A stretch of 58,446 nucleotides of DNA. It comes from Gemmatimonadota bacterium (lineage in GTDB: Bacteria; Gemmatimonadota; Gemmatimonadetes; Palauibacterales; KS3-K002). Shown here one piece after another: positions 43,064 through 53,100 of the stretch. Position numbers and translations under genes: made by a program. Under the pieces are notes generated by a model. That model saw nothing but the letters and a program-made list of their open reading frames with translations. It searched no databases and was not told the DNA's origin. Numbering within the stretch: position 1 is the first letter of the stretch; every line of letters starts with the position of its first letter. The stretch covers positions 1,086,725-1,145,170 of the forward strand of contig CP070812.1 of NCBI GenBank assembly GCA_020344015.1. The letters run 5' to 3'.

Positions 43064-45285
43064 TGGCTCGCGGTCGGCAGGCCCGACGACTCGGCCGGCT
43101 CTCGAGCCTCGCCGTCGCGGTGTTGCTTTGTGTTGCCGTACCGCTCTCGGCACAGCAGACGGGCACTGGTAGTTCGACGGTCGCAGATGGAGCCCGGCCT
43201 GCGCTCGCCATCGGCGCTCTCCCCGATGGGTTGCGCCTCGACGGACGGTTGGATGAGCCTGTGTGGGCGGCGGCCCAGCGCATCGAGTCCCTCACGATGA
43301 TCGAGCCGGTAGAGGGCGGCCCACTCGTCTGCACGACCGAGGTTTGGGTGGTGGCCGATCCTCACCACATCGTGATCGGCGTGCTCGCCCGCGACCCGGA
43401 CCCGTCGGGCATCGTCAGCTTCTCAGTGATTCGCGATCCACACCTGCGCAACGAGGACCACGTCAAAATCGTCCTCGACCCCTTCCTCGACGGGCGTTCT
43501 GGCTACGTGTTCGCCGTGAACCCGAGTGGAGCTCGCTTCGACGCACTGGTAGCCCGCCGCGGTGAGGGGGAGGACGCGCGCTGGGATGCGGTGTGGGAGG
43601 CGGCGACGGCGCGGGGAGACTACGGCTGGTCGGTCGAGATGCGCATTCCTCTCAAGAGCCTGACCTTCGATGCCGGGCTCGACGAGTGGGGCTTCAACAT
43701 CGAGCGGCGCACCGAGCGCATCCAGGAGGTGAGTCGCTGGGCGAGCCCGATCCGCGATGCGAAGATCACCCAGACGAGCCGGGCGGGACGCATCACGCAA
43801 CTGCCGCGCTTTGAGACGGGTCTCGGGCTGGCAGTCCGGCCCGCTATGGTAGGCGGATTCGAGAAGCCCGACCCCGAGACCGATAGGGAGGGGACGTTCG
43901 AGCCGAGCCTCGATGTCGCCAAGCGCATCGGATCCAGCGTGACGGCGATCGGCACGCTGAACACCGACTTCGCCGAGACCGAGGTTGACACGCGCCGCAC
44001 CAACCTGACGCGCTTTTCGGTCTTCTTCCCGGAAAAGCGGACCTTCTTCCTCGAGGGCTCCGACATCTTCGACTTCGGCATCGGGCTGGTCACGTTCCGC
44101 AATCCCGATATCGTGCCTTTCTTCAGCCGCCAGATCGGGCTCTACGAAGGAGAGCAGGTGCCGATCATCGTGGGTGGCAAGCTGAACGGGAAGGTGGGGG
44201 ACTCGAACTTCGGCGCGCTGGTGACGCACACGGGCCGCGTCGAGGACCTGGTGGAGCCCACAACGATGGGGGCGGCGCGATTCAGGCAAAATATCCTCGA
44301 GGAATCGTCGGCCGGCGTCATCGCCACCGTCGGCGATCCCGAGGGTCGCGCCGACAGTTACCTGCTCGGCGCCGACTTCACTTTCCAGACGTCCCGGCTG
44401 GCTGGCGACAAGAACTTCCTTGTGGGTGTTTGGGGCATGGTCACCGATCGTGAGGGCCTGACGGGCGACCGCACGGCGTTCGGCGGAAAGATCGACTACC
44501 CGAACGATACCTGGGACGTCGCCCTTACCTACAAGCGCATCGGCGACGGCTTCGACCCGTCGCTCGGATTCGTTCCGCGACGAGGTATCCACAAGGTGGA
44601 CGGAGGCGTGAACTTCAGGGTCAGGCCGGGCTGGCCCTGGTTACGGCTCATGTACTACGAGCTGAGGCCCGCCTATGTGACCGACCTGAAGGGCCGCTGG
44701 GAGTCCTACCGCGTGTTCACGGCTCCGATCAATTGGCGCTTCGAGAGCGGTGACCGCTTCGAGTTCAATATCGTGCCGACGGGCGAACGTCTGGTCGAAG
44801 ACTTCGAGATCGCCGACGGTGTGGTGATCCCGCCGGGTGAGTACCATTGGGTCCGTTATCGAATTGAAGCCGACTTCGCCGCCAAGCGGTTGGTGAGCGG
44901 CCGCGTCAGCTGGTGGTTCGGTGACTTCTACGACGGTACCCTGGACCAGATCCGGGTTGGCCTCGACATCAAGCCGTGGCGACTCCTCACCGGCGAGCTC
45001 AGCCTGGTGCGAAACACCGGGAGGCTCCCGGCAGGGCCTTTCGTGCAGGAGGTCTACGGGGTCCGGCTGCGGCTCAACTTCTCGCCCGACCTGCAGCTCA
45101 GCAGCTTCGTGCAGTATGACAACGAGAGCCGCGAGGTTGGCGCCAATACGCGCCTGCGCTGGACGTTCTGGCCGGTGGGCGACCTCTACGTGGTCTACAA
45201 TCACAACGTGATCGACGAGGCGACCGGCTGCGAGCTCGACTCGAACCAGCTGCTCATCAAAGTGCAATACGCGTTTCGCTACTGA
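43063..45285 (+). CDS. DUF5916/CBM9-like outer membrane protein
   Basis: 740 residues with a signal peptide (LGRLSSLAVAVLLCVAVPLSAQ). An N-terminal carbohydrate-binding CBM9-like sandwich domain follows (about 50-220: LDGRLDEPVWAAAQRI, VWVVADPHHIVIGVLARD, EDHVKIVLDPFLDGRSGYVFAVN, WSVEMRIPLKSLTF). The DUF5916 part (about 220-740) is rich in amphipathic strands and ends in a likely barrel strand (YAFRY), and contains the family core FFPEKRTFFLEGSDIFDFG. The protein is predicted to sit in the outer membrane. It is translationally coupled to the serine hydrolase. The substrate is unknown; a carbohydrate or lipid ligand is plausible from the CBM9 fold. Confidence 0.88.
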   Translation: MARGRQARRLGRLSSLAVAVLLCVAVPLSAQQTGTGSSTVADGARPALAIGALPDGLRLDGRLDEPVWAAAQRIESLTMIEPVEGGPLVCTTEVWVVADPHHIVIGVLARDPDPSGIVSFSVIRDPHLRNEDHVKIVLDPFLDGRSGYVFAVNPSGARFDALVARRGEGEDARWDAVWEAATARGDYGWSVEMRIPLKSLTFDAGLDEWGFNIERRTERIQEVSRWASPIRDAKITQTSRAGRITQLPRFETGLGLAVRPAMVGGFEKPDPETDREGTFEPSLDVAKRIGSSVTAIGTLNTDFAETEVDTRRTNLTRFSVFFPEKRTFFLEGSDIFDFGIGLVTFRNPDIVPFFSRQIGLYEGEQVPIIVGGKLNGKVGDSNFGALVTHTGRVEDLVEPTTMGAARFRQNILEESSAGVIATVGDPEGRADSYLLGADFTFQTSRLAGDKNFLVGVWGMVTDREGLTGDRTAFGGKIDYPNDTWDVALTYKRIGDGFDPSLGFVPRRGIHKVDGGVNFRVRPGWPWLRLMYYELRPAYVTDLKGRWESYRVFTAPINWRFESGDRFEFNIVPTGERLVEDFEIADGVVIPPGEYHWVRYRIEADFAAKRLVSGRVSWWFGDFYDGTLDQIRVGLDIKPWRLLTGELSLVRNTGRLPAGPFVQEVYGVRLRLNFSPDLQLSSFVQYDNESREVGANTRLRWTFWPVGDLYVVYNHNVIDEATGCELDSNQLLIKVQYAFRY

Positions 45286-45532
45286 GGTCGCCCGCCACAC
45301 CATCCTTGCCGCCTGTCGGCGCCGGTGCTATTGATGCCCTGTTCTGACGACAACTCTTACCTGCCCAGTCTGTCACATACTGCCGGGAACCGTCACCGTG
45401 ACCGAAATTGCCAGACGTCGCAGCGGCTCCGCCGGGATCGTCCTGGCGGTCCTCTCGCTCAGCCGTTCCCCCGGCGAGTCAGCTTCGTGTAAGAGATCTC
45501 GCCGAGCTTATTGTCTTGCGGAGTAAGCAATA
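45286..45532. other. Intergenic region with an in-frame stop upstream of the serpin
   Basis: A GTG at 45398 opens a 42-codon frame (about 126 nt) ending at TAA 45524-45526. This frame is in register with the serpin GTG at 45533, only three codons further on. It contains a short hydrophobic stretch (GIVLAVLSL) followed by a Cys. It may be chance, or a signal peptide cut off by a stop codon. Confidence 0.3.
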
Positions 45533-46717
45533 GTGTTTAACAAGCACGACAATGAACCTGGCGTCCGTTCAGAGGTTGGTCCCGCCGTCCAAGCGAACAA
45601 CGAACTCGCCCTGGACCTTTACGCGGAGCTGAGGCAGAAGCCCGGTAATCTGGTCTTCTCGCCGTATAGCATATCCACAGCGTTGGCTATGGCCTACGGC
45701 GGTGCTCGCGGTTCAACAGGGGCACAGATGGCCCGCTCCCTCCACTTCAGTGTCGCGCCGGAGGAGCTTCACCGGGCCTTCGCCGCGTTGCAGGCTCAGG
45801 TGAATGATGCGCAGACTCGGGGCAATGTGCGCTTGCTGGTCGCGAATGCGCTGTGGCCTCAAGAGCGGTACGCCTTCCTCGAGGACTACCTCTCTTTGGT
45901 GAGGGAGTGCTATGGCGCGGATGTCTCTCCCCTTGACTACCAGGGAGCAGCTGAAGCGGCACGTCAGACCATAAACGCTTGGGTCGAAGCGAAGACGGAA
46001 GACAAGATCAAGGAGTTGATCGCACCTGGCGCATTGAGCGACCTGACGCACCTGGTCCTGGTTAACGCCATCTACTTCAAGGGAGACTGGTTGGCACAGT
46101 TCGAGCCGGACCTGACTGCCGACCGTTCTTTCTGGCTTACGCCGGATGAAGACGTCCAAGTTCCCATGATGGTTCAGGAAGGGGAGTTCGGCTATGCGGA
46201 GCCAAGCGGTCTGCAGGTGCTCGAGCTACCCTATGTCGGCGGCGAATTGTCGATGGTTGTGCTGCTGCCCAAGAATGTACGGGGGCTGTCGAGCCTCGAG
46301 AAGGCATTGACGGCCACAAATCTGTCGAAGTGGACGGATCGTCTTGGTCAGACCGAAGTCGAAGTCTACCTTCCGAGATTCGTTATGCGCTTCGGCTGTG
46401 AGTTATCGGATGCGCTTATGGGGCTCGGCATGACCGATGCGTTTGACAGCCGTATCGCCGACTTTTCGGGTATGGACGGGAAGGAGCAGTGGTTGTTCCT
46501 GTCGGCGGTTATCCATCAGGCGTTCATCGACGTGAAGGAGGAAGGGACTGAGGCCGCGGCGGCAACGGCTTTGGATCTTTTGGGAGCGGCACCGCCGGAT
46601 GAGACTCCGGTGACTTTCCGCGCCGACCATCCGTTCTTTTTTGTTATTCGCGAGAACAGCACGGGGAGCATCCTGTTTCTCGGTAGAGTCGTGGATCCAA
46701 CTCCAGCTGCCGGCTAG
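45533..46717 (+). CDS. Serpin (serine protease inhibitor-like)
   Basis: 394 residues starting at GTG 45533 with GGAG 9 nt upstream. The serpin fold is clear along its length: NLVFSPYSISTALAMAYGGARGST, LVLVNAIYFKGDWLAQF, VLELPYVGGELSMVVLLPK, EVYLPRF and DHPFFFVIRENSTGSILFLGRV. The hinge EEGTEAAAAT is that of inhibitory serpins, with small residues allowing loop insertion. Counting from the hinge places P1 near the Gly-Ala-Ala stretch of LLGAAPP, suggesting elastase- or subtilisin-like targets. There is no signal peptide, so it may be cytoplasmic. It sits between the DUF5916 protein and the BNR propellers without translational coupling. Confidence 0.92.
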   Translation: MFNKHDNEPGVRSEVGPAVQANNELALDLYAELRQKPGNLVFSPYSISTALAMAYGGARGSTGAQMARSLHFSVAPEELHRAFAALQAQVNDAQTRGNVRLLVANALWPQERYAFLEDYLSLVRECYGADVSPLDYQGAAEAARQTINAWVEAKTEDKIKELIAPGALSDLTHLVLVNAIYFKGDWLAQFEPDLTADRSFWLTPDEDVQVPMMVQEGEFGYAEPSGLQVLELPYVGGELSMVVLLPKNVRGLSSLEKALTATNLSKWTDRLGQTEVEVYLPRFVMRFGCELSDALMGLGMTDAFDSRIADFSGMDGKEQWLFLSAVIHQAFIDVKEEGTEAAAATALDLLGAAPPDETPVTFRADHPFFFVIRENSTGSILFLGRVVDPTPAAG

Positions 46718-46785
46718 GCTCGACAGAATTCGCGGTCGCGCGCCGGCTGTCTGCATCGATCACCTCCGGTCCAGGAGGGGGCATT

Positions 46786-49700
46786 ATGTTTGGAAGCTCC
46801 GCAGGTTCTGGTCGTTTCGCCGGCATCGTCACGGCGATCTCCCCGTTGATACTCGCGCTCCCAGTTGATGGCATGGCTCAGCAGATCGCGCCGGAACGCT
46901 ACGAGCAGCTCGAGTACCGCTACATCGGCCCGGAAGGGAACCGCACGGTGTCGGCAGCGGGGATTCCGGGCGACCGGACCGTCTACTACGTCGGGGCCGC
47001 TTCGGGCGGGATCTGGAAGACCGTGGACGCCGGGCTCAACTGGGAGCCTATTTTCGATGATCAGGACGTCCATTCGATAGGAGCGCTGGCGGTGACGCCG
47101 TCCGATCCGCAAATCGTCTGGGCCGGGACCGGCGAGCCGTTTATCCGCTCGAACGTTTCGATCGGCAACGGCGTCTACAGGTCGACCGACGGCGGTGAGA
47201 CCTGGCAGCACATGGGCCTTGAGGGTACAGGTCGCATCGCCCGCATTCTGATCCACCCCAGCAACCCCGACGTCGTCTACGTCGCCGCCGTCGGCCACGG
47301 TTACAGCCCGCAGCAGGAGCGTGGCGTATACCGTACCACAGACGGCGGAGCGACGTGGGAGCGCATCCTGTTCGTGGATGAGAACACCGGCGCATCGGAT
47401 CTGGTCATGGTCCCGAACAATCCGCGCATCCTGTTCGCCGGGATGTGGCAGCTCGACATCAAGACCTGGGGACGCGAGAGCGGCGGACCCGGTAGTGGGC
47501 TCTTCGTCTCGCGGGACGGCGGGGACAACTGGAACCGCCTCGAAGGCAACGGGCTGCCGAGGCTCCCGGTGGGGAAGGTCGCCCTTTGCATGACGCCCGA
47601 AGACCCGGCCCGGGTTTACGCTTTGATCGAGACCGGCGACGGCGTGCCCTGGCATGGCGAGCCCACGGAGAGCGGCGAGCTCTGGCGCTCGGACGACGGT
47701 GGCGAGAACTGGCGGCTGGTCAGCCACGACCGCGACCTGGCCGGGCGCACGGCCTATTACAGCCGCTGTGCCGTCTCACCCGACGACCCGGAAGAGGCCT
47801 ATTTCCTGGCGGCATCCTACAGCGTGACCACGGACGGTGGCCGCACGTCGGAGCTCATCGGTTTCGATCAGTTCGATCGGATACCGGGCTACGACCATCA
47901 CGACATGTGGATCGACCCGACGAACGGAGACCGCATGGTCGTCGCTCACGACGGTGGTGTCTCGATCTCCGAGAACCGCGGTGACTCCTGGCTGCGAATC
48001 CAGCTGCCGGTGGCCCAGATGTACCATGTGACCGTGGACAACAATGTCCCCTACTATGTGTACGGTAACCGGCAGGACGGGCCGTCGGTACGCGGGCCGA
48101 GCAATAGCCGGATCGGCGGCTTCTTCGGCGGCGTCATCCCCCGTGGTATGTGGCACTCTGTCGGCGGCGGTGAGAGCGGCTTTGCCACCCCGGACCCGGT
48201 GGACCCGAACATCATCTGGTCCAGCGCCTCCGGCTCCGGAGCGCGGGGTGGTATCGTGGTCCGCTACGACGAGCGCACCCGCCAGTTCAGGAACGTCGAG
48301 GTCTGGCCCGAGAGCACCGGCGGTTGGCCGGCCAGGGACTTGAGGTACCGGTTCCAGTGGACCTTCCCCTTGCTCATCTCGCCGCACGACAACAACACCG
48401 TATACGTCACCAGCCAGCACGTGCACCGGACCGCGAACGGTGGCCAGAGCTGGGAGGTCATTAGCCCCGACCTCACCACCAACGACACGACGAAGATGGG
48501 GATCTCCGGTGGCCTCACCCCCGACAACATCGGTGTGGAGTACTGCTGCGTGATCTACGCCTTCGATGAGTCGCCGGTGCAGCAGGGCGTGTTCTGGGCC
48601 GGCAGCAACGACGGCCTGGTGCACGTCAGTCGGGACGGGGGCGAAAACTGGACGAACGTGACCAGGAATATCCCGAACCTGCCGCCGCTGGGCGTGGTGC
48701 GAAACATCGACGCATCGAAATGGGAAGCCGGCAAGGCTTACATCACGGTCGAGTTCCATCAGGTGGGGAACTTCGATCCGTACGTCTACAAGACGGAGGA
48801 CTTCGGCAGGCGATGGACCAGGATCACTGACGGGATCCCACGCGGCCCGCTGAGCTACGCCCGCAACATCCGCGAGGATCCGGTGCGGCCCGGGCTCCTC
48901 TATCTGGGGACCGAGAACGCGCTCTACGTCTCGTTCGACGACGGCGACAACTGGCAGCCGCTACGCATGAACCTGCCGCCGGCCCCCATGTACTGGATCG
49001 TGGTTCAGGAGCATTTCAACGATCTGGTCGTGGGTACCTACGGCCGCGGTTTCTGGATCCTCGACGACGTGACGCCACTTCAGCAGCTCACGTCCGAGGT
49101 CGCCGCCTCCGACGTACACTTGTTCGAGCCGCGCTTGGCCTATCGCTTCCAGCCGATAACCGAACCCATGTACTTCTGGACCGATCCCTCGGCCGGCGAG
49201 AGCCCGCCGTATGGCGCCTCGCTCAACTATTGGCTTGGATCGGAACCCGAGGGCGACGTGAAGATCCGCATCCTCGACACCGCCGGTGACACGATCCGCA
49301 CGCTCGACGGCACAAAGCATCTCGGGATCAACCGGGTCGTCTGGGACCTCCGCAGCGAGCCGTCGGCACAGATCAAGATGCGGACGAAGCCCCGCTACGC
49401 CGACTGGGTGGATCTGGGCGACAATCGCTGGCGGCCGCGCGGCGGTGGGATGCGAGTGCTCGCGCCTCCGGGAACCTACACCGTCACGCTGGAGGTGGCG
49501 GGCAGCGAATACACCCAGGAGCTCCGGGTCCTCAAGGACCCGAACTCGGAAGGGACCGAAGCGGACATCCGCGCTCAGACCGCGATGCTGATGGAGCTCC
49601 AAGACGACATGAACGCCGCCGCCGAGCTGGTCAATCGCATCGAGTGGATCCGCAGGCAGCTCTACGACCTCGATGCGGTTCTGGAGGAGAAGGGTGGCCA

Positions 49701-50028
49701 GGACGAGGTCGTCGCCGCTGCGGAGGAGCTGGACGAGAAGCTCATCGGTGTGGAGGAGAAACTCATCCAGATGAAGCTCACAGGTACCGGCCAGGACGGG
49801 ATCCGCTGGCCCGCGATGCTCGTCGGTAAGCTCGGCCATCTGGCGGGTGCCGTCTCAGTCGGCGACTTTCCGCCCACCGACCAGGCGCAGGAAGTCCACG
49901 CACTGCTCAGGGAACGGCTGCAGTCGCACCAGCAGGCGTTCGACGAATTGCTCGAGACCGACGTCGCGGCGTTCAATGCGATGCTTGGGGAGCGAGACCT
50001 GGGCCTGCTGATCACCGAGCTCGACTGA
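46786..50028 (+). CDS. Exported BNR/Asp-box propeller protein (paralogue A)
   Basis: 1080 residues from ATG 46786, close to GGAGG. A signal peptide (GIVTAISPLILALPVDGMAQ) is followed by a series of Asp-box or BNR motifs (YRSTDGGETW, YRTTDGGATW, FVSRDGGDNW, WRSDDGGENW, HVSRDGGENW, YVSFDDGDNW), forming two stacked beta-propellers of sortilin/VPS10 or sialidase type. An Ig/FlgD-like domain (GDVKIRILDTAGDTIRTLDG, about 820-850) and a helical C-terminus follow. Similar proteins are often labelled as glycosyl hydrolases, but no catalytic residues of a sialidase are evident, so binding is the safe reading. It is a tandem paralogue of the next gene. Confidence 0.88.
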   Translation: MFGSSAGSGRFAGIVTAISPLILALPVDGMAQQIAPERYEQLEYRYIGPEGNRTVSAAGIPGDRTVYYVGAASGGIWKTVDAGLNWEPIFDDQDVHSIGALAVTPSDPQIVWAGTGEPFIRSNVSIGNGVYRSTDGGETWQHMGLEGTGRIARILIHPSNPDVVYVAAVGHGYSPQQERGVYRTTDGGATWERILFVDENTGASDLVMVPNNPRILFAGMWQLDIKTWGRESGGPGSGLFVSRDGGDNWNRLEGNGLPRLPVGKVALCMTPEDPARVYALIETGDGVPWHGEPTESGELWRSDDGGENWRLVSHDRDLAGRTAYYSRCAVSPDDPEEAYFLAASYSVTTDGGRTSELIGFDQFDRIPGYDHHDMWIDPTNGDRMVVAHDGGVSISENRGDSWLRIQLPVAQMYHVTVDNNVPYYVYGNRQDGPSVRGPSNSRIGGFFGGVIPRGMWHSVGGGESGFATPDPVDPNIIWSSASGSGARGGIVVRYDERTRQFRNVEVWPESTGGWPARDLRYRFQWTFPLLISPHDNNTVYVTSQHVHRTANGGQSWEVISPDLTTNDTTKMGISGGLTPDNIGVEYCCVIYAFDESPVQQGVFWAGSNDGLVHVSRDGGENWTNVTRNIPNLPPLGVVRNIDASKWEAGKAYITVEFHQVGNFDPYVYKTEDFGRRWTRITDGIPRGPLSYARNIREDPVRPGLLYLGTENALYVSFDDGDNWQPLRMNLPPAPMYWIVVQEHFNDLVVGTYGRGFWILDDVTPLQQLTSEVAASDVHLFEPRLAYRFQPITEPMYFWTDPSAGESPPYGASLNYWLGSEPEGDVKIRILDTAGDTIRTLDGTKHLGINRVVWDLRSEPSAQIKMRTKPRYADWVDLGDNRWRPRGGGMRVLAPPGTYTVTLEVAGSEYTQELRVLKDPNSEGTEADIRAQTAMLMELQDDMNAAAELVNRIEWIRRQLYDLDAVLEEKGGQDEVVAAAEELDEKLIGVEEKLIQMKLTGTGQDGIRWPAMLVGKLGHLAGAVSVGDFPPTDQAQEVHALLRERLQSHQQAFDELLETDVAAFNAMLGERDLGLLITELD

Positions 50029-50049
50029 GCGGCCCGGGATCGCCGACGC

Positions 50050-50090
50050 GCGAAGCCCCGCCCCGTGTAGCGCGCCGGGCGGGGCTTCGC
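50050..50090 (+). terminator. Strong hairpin between the two BNR genes
   Basis: GCGAAGCCCCGCCC (50050-50063) pairs perfectly with GGGCGGGGCTTCGC (50077-50090), a 14-bp stem with a 13-nt loop. No U-tract follows. It lies 22 bp past the stop of paralogue A and probably limits readthrough into paralogue B. Confidence 0.65.
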
Positions 50091-50149
50091 TTGCGGCGCT
50101 GCCGGCCGTAGATTGCCCCCTATTCCACAGTCCTTTACCGGGAGGAGCC

Positions 50150-53100
50150 ATGTCCGTCCTCATGCTCGCTGTCCGTCCCGTTCTCCGCACCGTCCGTCGG
50201 GTCGAAGCGGCCCTCGCCCTGGTGATGGCCGCGCTGGTCGGCATCGGCGCAACAGGGTCGCCGGCTGGCGCCCAGGAGAACTCGCCGTTCGAGGTCTTTC
50301 TGAAGGGGCTCGAGTTCCGTTCCATCGGGCCCGCCGCCATGGGCGGTCGGGTGGCCGACCTCGCGGTGGACGAGTCCGACCCATCAACCTTCTACGTCGG
50401 TGTGGCCACTGGCGGCCTCTGGAAGACGACCAACCACGGGGCCAGCTTCGAGCCGCTCTTCGACGACCAGCCGACCAGCTCGATCGGTGACGTGACGCTG
50501 GCGCCGTCGAACCCGGACATCGTCTGGGTCGGCACCGGGGAACCGCAGAACCGCCAGTCCTCGCCATGGGGTATGGGCGTCTTCAAGTCGGTGGACGGCG
50601 GCGCAACTTGGACACACATGGGATTGCAGGAAACCCGCCACATTAGCCGGATCCAGATCCACCCGACGAACCCGGAGATCGTCTACGTCGCCGCGGTCGG
50701 TCACCTCTGGGGCCCGAACCCGGAACGCGGCGTCTACGGCACCACCGACGGCGGGGCGACCTGGGAGAGGGTGCTGTACGTGGACGAGCACACGGGCGCC
50801 ATCGACCTGGCGATGGACCTGCAGGACCCGCGCATCCTCTACGCCGCGATGTACCAGCGTCGCCGCACGAATTTCGGGTTCAACGGCGGCGGCCCGGGCA
50901 GCGGGATCTTCCGGACCCGGGACGGCGGCGCGACCTGGCAGGAGCTGACCGAGGGTCTGCCCGAGGGCGACATGGGCCGGATCGGCCTCGACATCTATCG
51001 AGGCGACCCACGAATCGTATACGCGATCGTCGAGGCGATGGGCGACGCGGAGGGTATCTACCGGTCCGCCGACCGGGGCGCGACCTGGGAGCAGGTGAGC
51101 GAGACGAACCCGCGGCCGATGTACTACTCGCAGATCCGGATCGACCCGACCGACCCGGAGCGGATCTACCTGGGCGGCACGTCCTTCTATATCTCGAGCG
51201 ACGGCGGCAGGACGTTCGAGGACTATCGATACCCGGGCGTGCACGTGGACCACCACGCCATCTGGATCGACCCCGGTGACTCCGACCACCTGCTGCTGGG
51301 TAACGACGGCGGCGTCTATGCCTCGTTCGACCGGGGTGCGAGCTGGCGGATGTACGACAACATGGCGCTCGGCCAGTATTACGAGATCGGTGTCGACATG
51401 TCCGAGCCGTACAACGTTTGTGGCGGCCTGCAGGACAACGGCACCTGGTGCGGGCCGAACGAGACGTACACCACGAACGGCATCCTGAACGGCCGCTGGG
51501 GCGAGGTGAACGGCGGCGACGGCTTCTACGCCCGAATCGATCCGACTGACCCGTCGATCCTGTTCGCCGAGTCGCAGAACGGAAACCTGAGTCGGATCGA
51601 CCTGGCGGGTCACGAGGGGCAGGCAATCCGGCCGGAGCCGAAGCCGGAGTACGAGGCGCAGTTCGAGTCGGAGAGGGAGGCGAGGCTGCGTTTCAACTGG
51701 AACTCGCCGCTGCTGCTCTCACACCACGATCCCTCGGTCGTCTACTACGGTTCGAACTTGCTGTTCAGGTCGCCGGACCGGGGGCACTCGTGGGTCCAGG
51801 TGAGCCCAGACCTCACACGACGGATCGAGCGGGACAGCCTGACGATCATGGGGGTGAAGCTGGCGTCCGATTCGATCCTGTCGAGGAACGATGGGATCTC
51901 GTCCTTCGGCAACGCGACGACGATCGCCGAGTCGCCGCTGGACCCGGCCGTACTCTACGTGGGGACGGACGACGGCAACCTGCAGGTCACCCGGGACGGC
52001 GGCGCGACCTGGGCCAACGTGGTGGAGCGCGTGCCCGAACTTCCGCGCGGGACCTACGTGAGCCGGGTTGTGGCGTCGCACCACGCGGCCGGCCGGGTCT
52101 ACGCGAGCTTCGATGGCCACACCAACGACGACTTTGCGGCCTACGTCTATGTGAGCGAGGACTACGGGCGGCGCTGGCGCCGGATCACGGGAGGACTGCC
52201 GGCTTGGTCGGTGAACTCGGTCGCCGAGCATCCGGCCGATCCAGAGTTGCTCTTCGTCGGCAACGAGGTCGGCGTCTACGTGACGATGGACCGCGGGCGC
52301 CGCTGGACCCGGATGGCGAACCTGCCCACCGTTCCGGTGGACGACATCATCGTACACCCGCGGGACGACGACCTGGTTCTGGGCACCCACGGCCGCAGCG
52401 TCTGGATCCTCGACGACCTAGCGCCGCTGCGGGCCGTGACCGACGAGCTGCTCGCCCAGCCCCTGCATCTGTTCGAGCTGGGCGACGCGGTGGCCCGGAA
52501 CCTGACCAGCTGGGAGCCGCGGCCGGCTGGCGCCTTCGCCGGCACGAACCCGCCGCGCGGCGCCGTGATCCGATACTGGCTGGGCCGCGACGTCGCGGCG
52601 CCCACGGTGGCCCAGGCGGGGACGGACGGGGACGACGGCGCTGGACAGACTCGTGGTTCCGGTAGAGTTGGGGATGAGGAGCCGACCATCACGGTGACGA
52701 TCCTGGACGCCGAGGGTGAGGTCGTCCGGGAGCTGGAGGGCCCGGGCACGCGGGGGTTGCACCAGGTCGTCTGGGACCTGCGGACCGCGCCGCCCTATGA
52801 GCCGCCGGAGGAAGAACGGGGCGGGTTCTTCCGCAGGGCACGCGGAATTCGGGTACTGCCCGGCAGCTACACCGTTCGGTTGGAGGCCGGCAGCGCGACG
52901 CAGAGCGACGAGCTCGAGATGGCCTGGGACCCCCGGGTCGAGGTCGGCCGGGCCGAGTTGGAGGCGCGCTGGGAGGCGGCCCGCTCCCTCTTCGAGCTGG
53001 TCGGGCCCCTGTACCTGGCGAATCAGCGGGCGGACACGCTGAACCGACTACTGGCGGACGTGAAGAAGATGGTGGACGGGCGCGAGGACGTGCCGGAGGA

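Noticed and set aside
43423..44592. 389-codon antisense frame within the DUF5916 gene
   Set aside because: No recognisable domain, and it lies fully opposite a well-supported coding region.
46714..47727. 337-codon antisense frame within BNR paralogue A
   Set aside because: Shadow frame; the plus-strand frame has signal peptide and repeated Asp-boxes.
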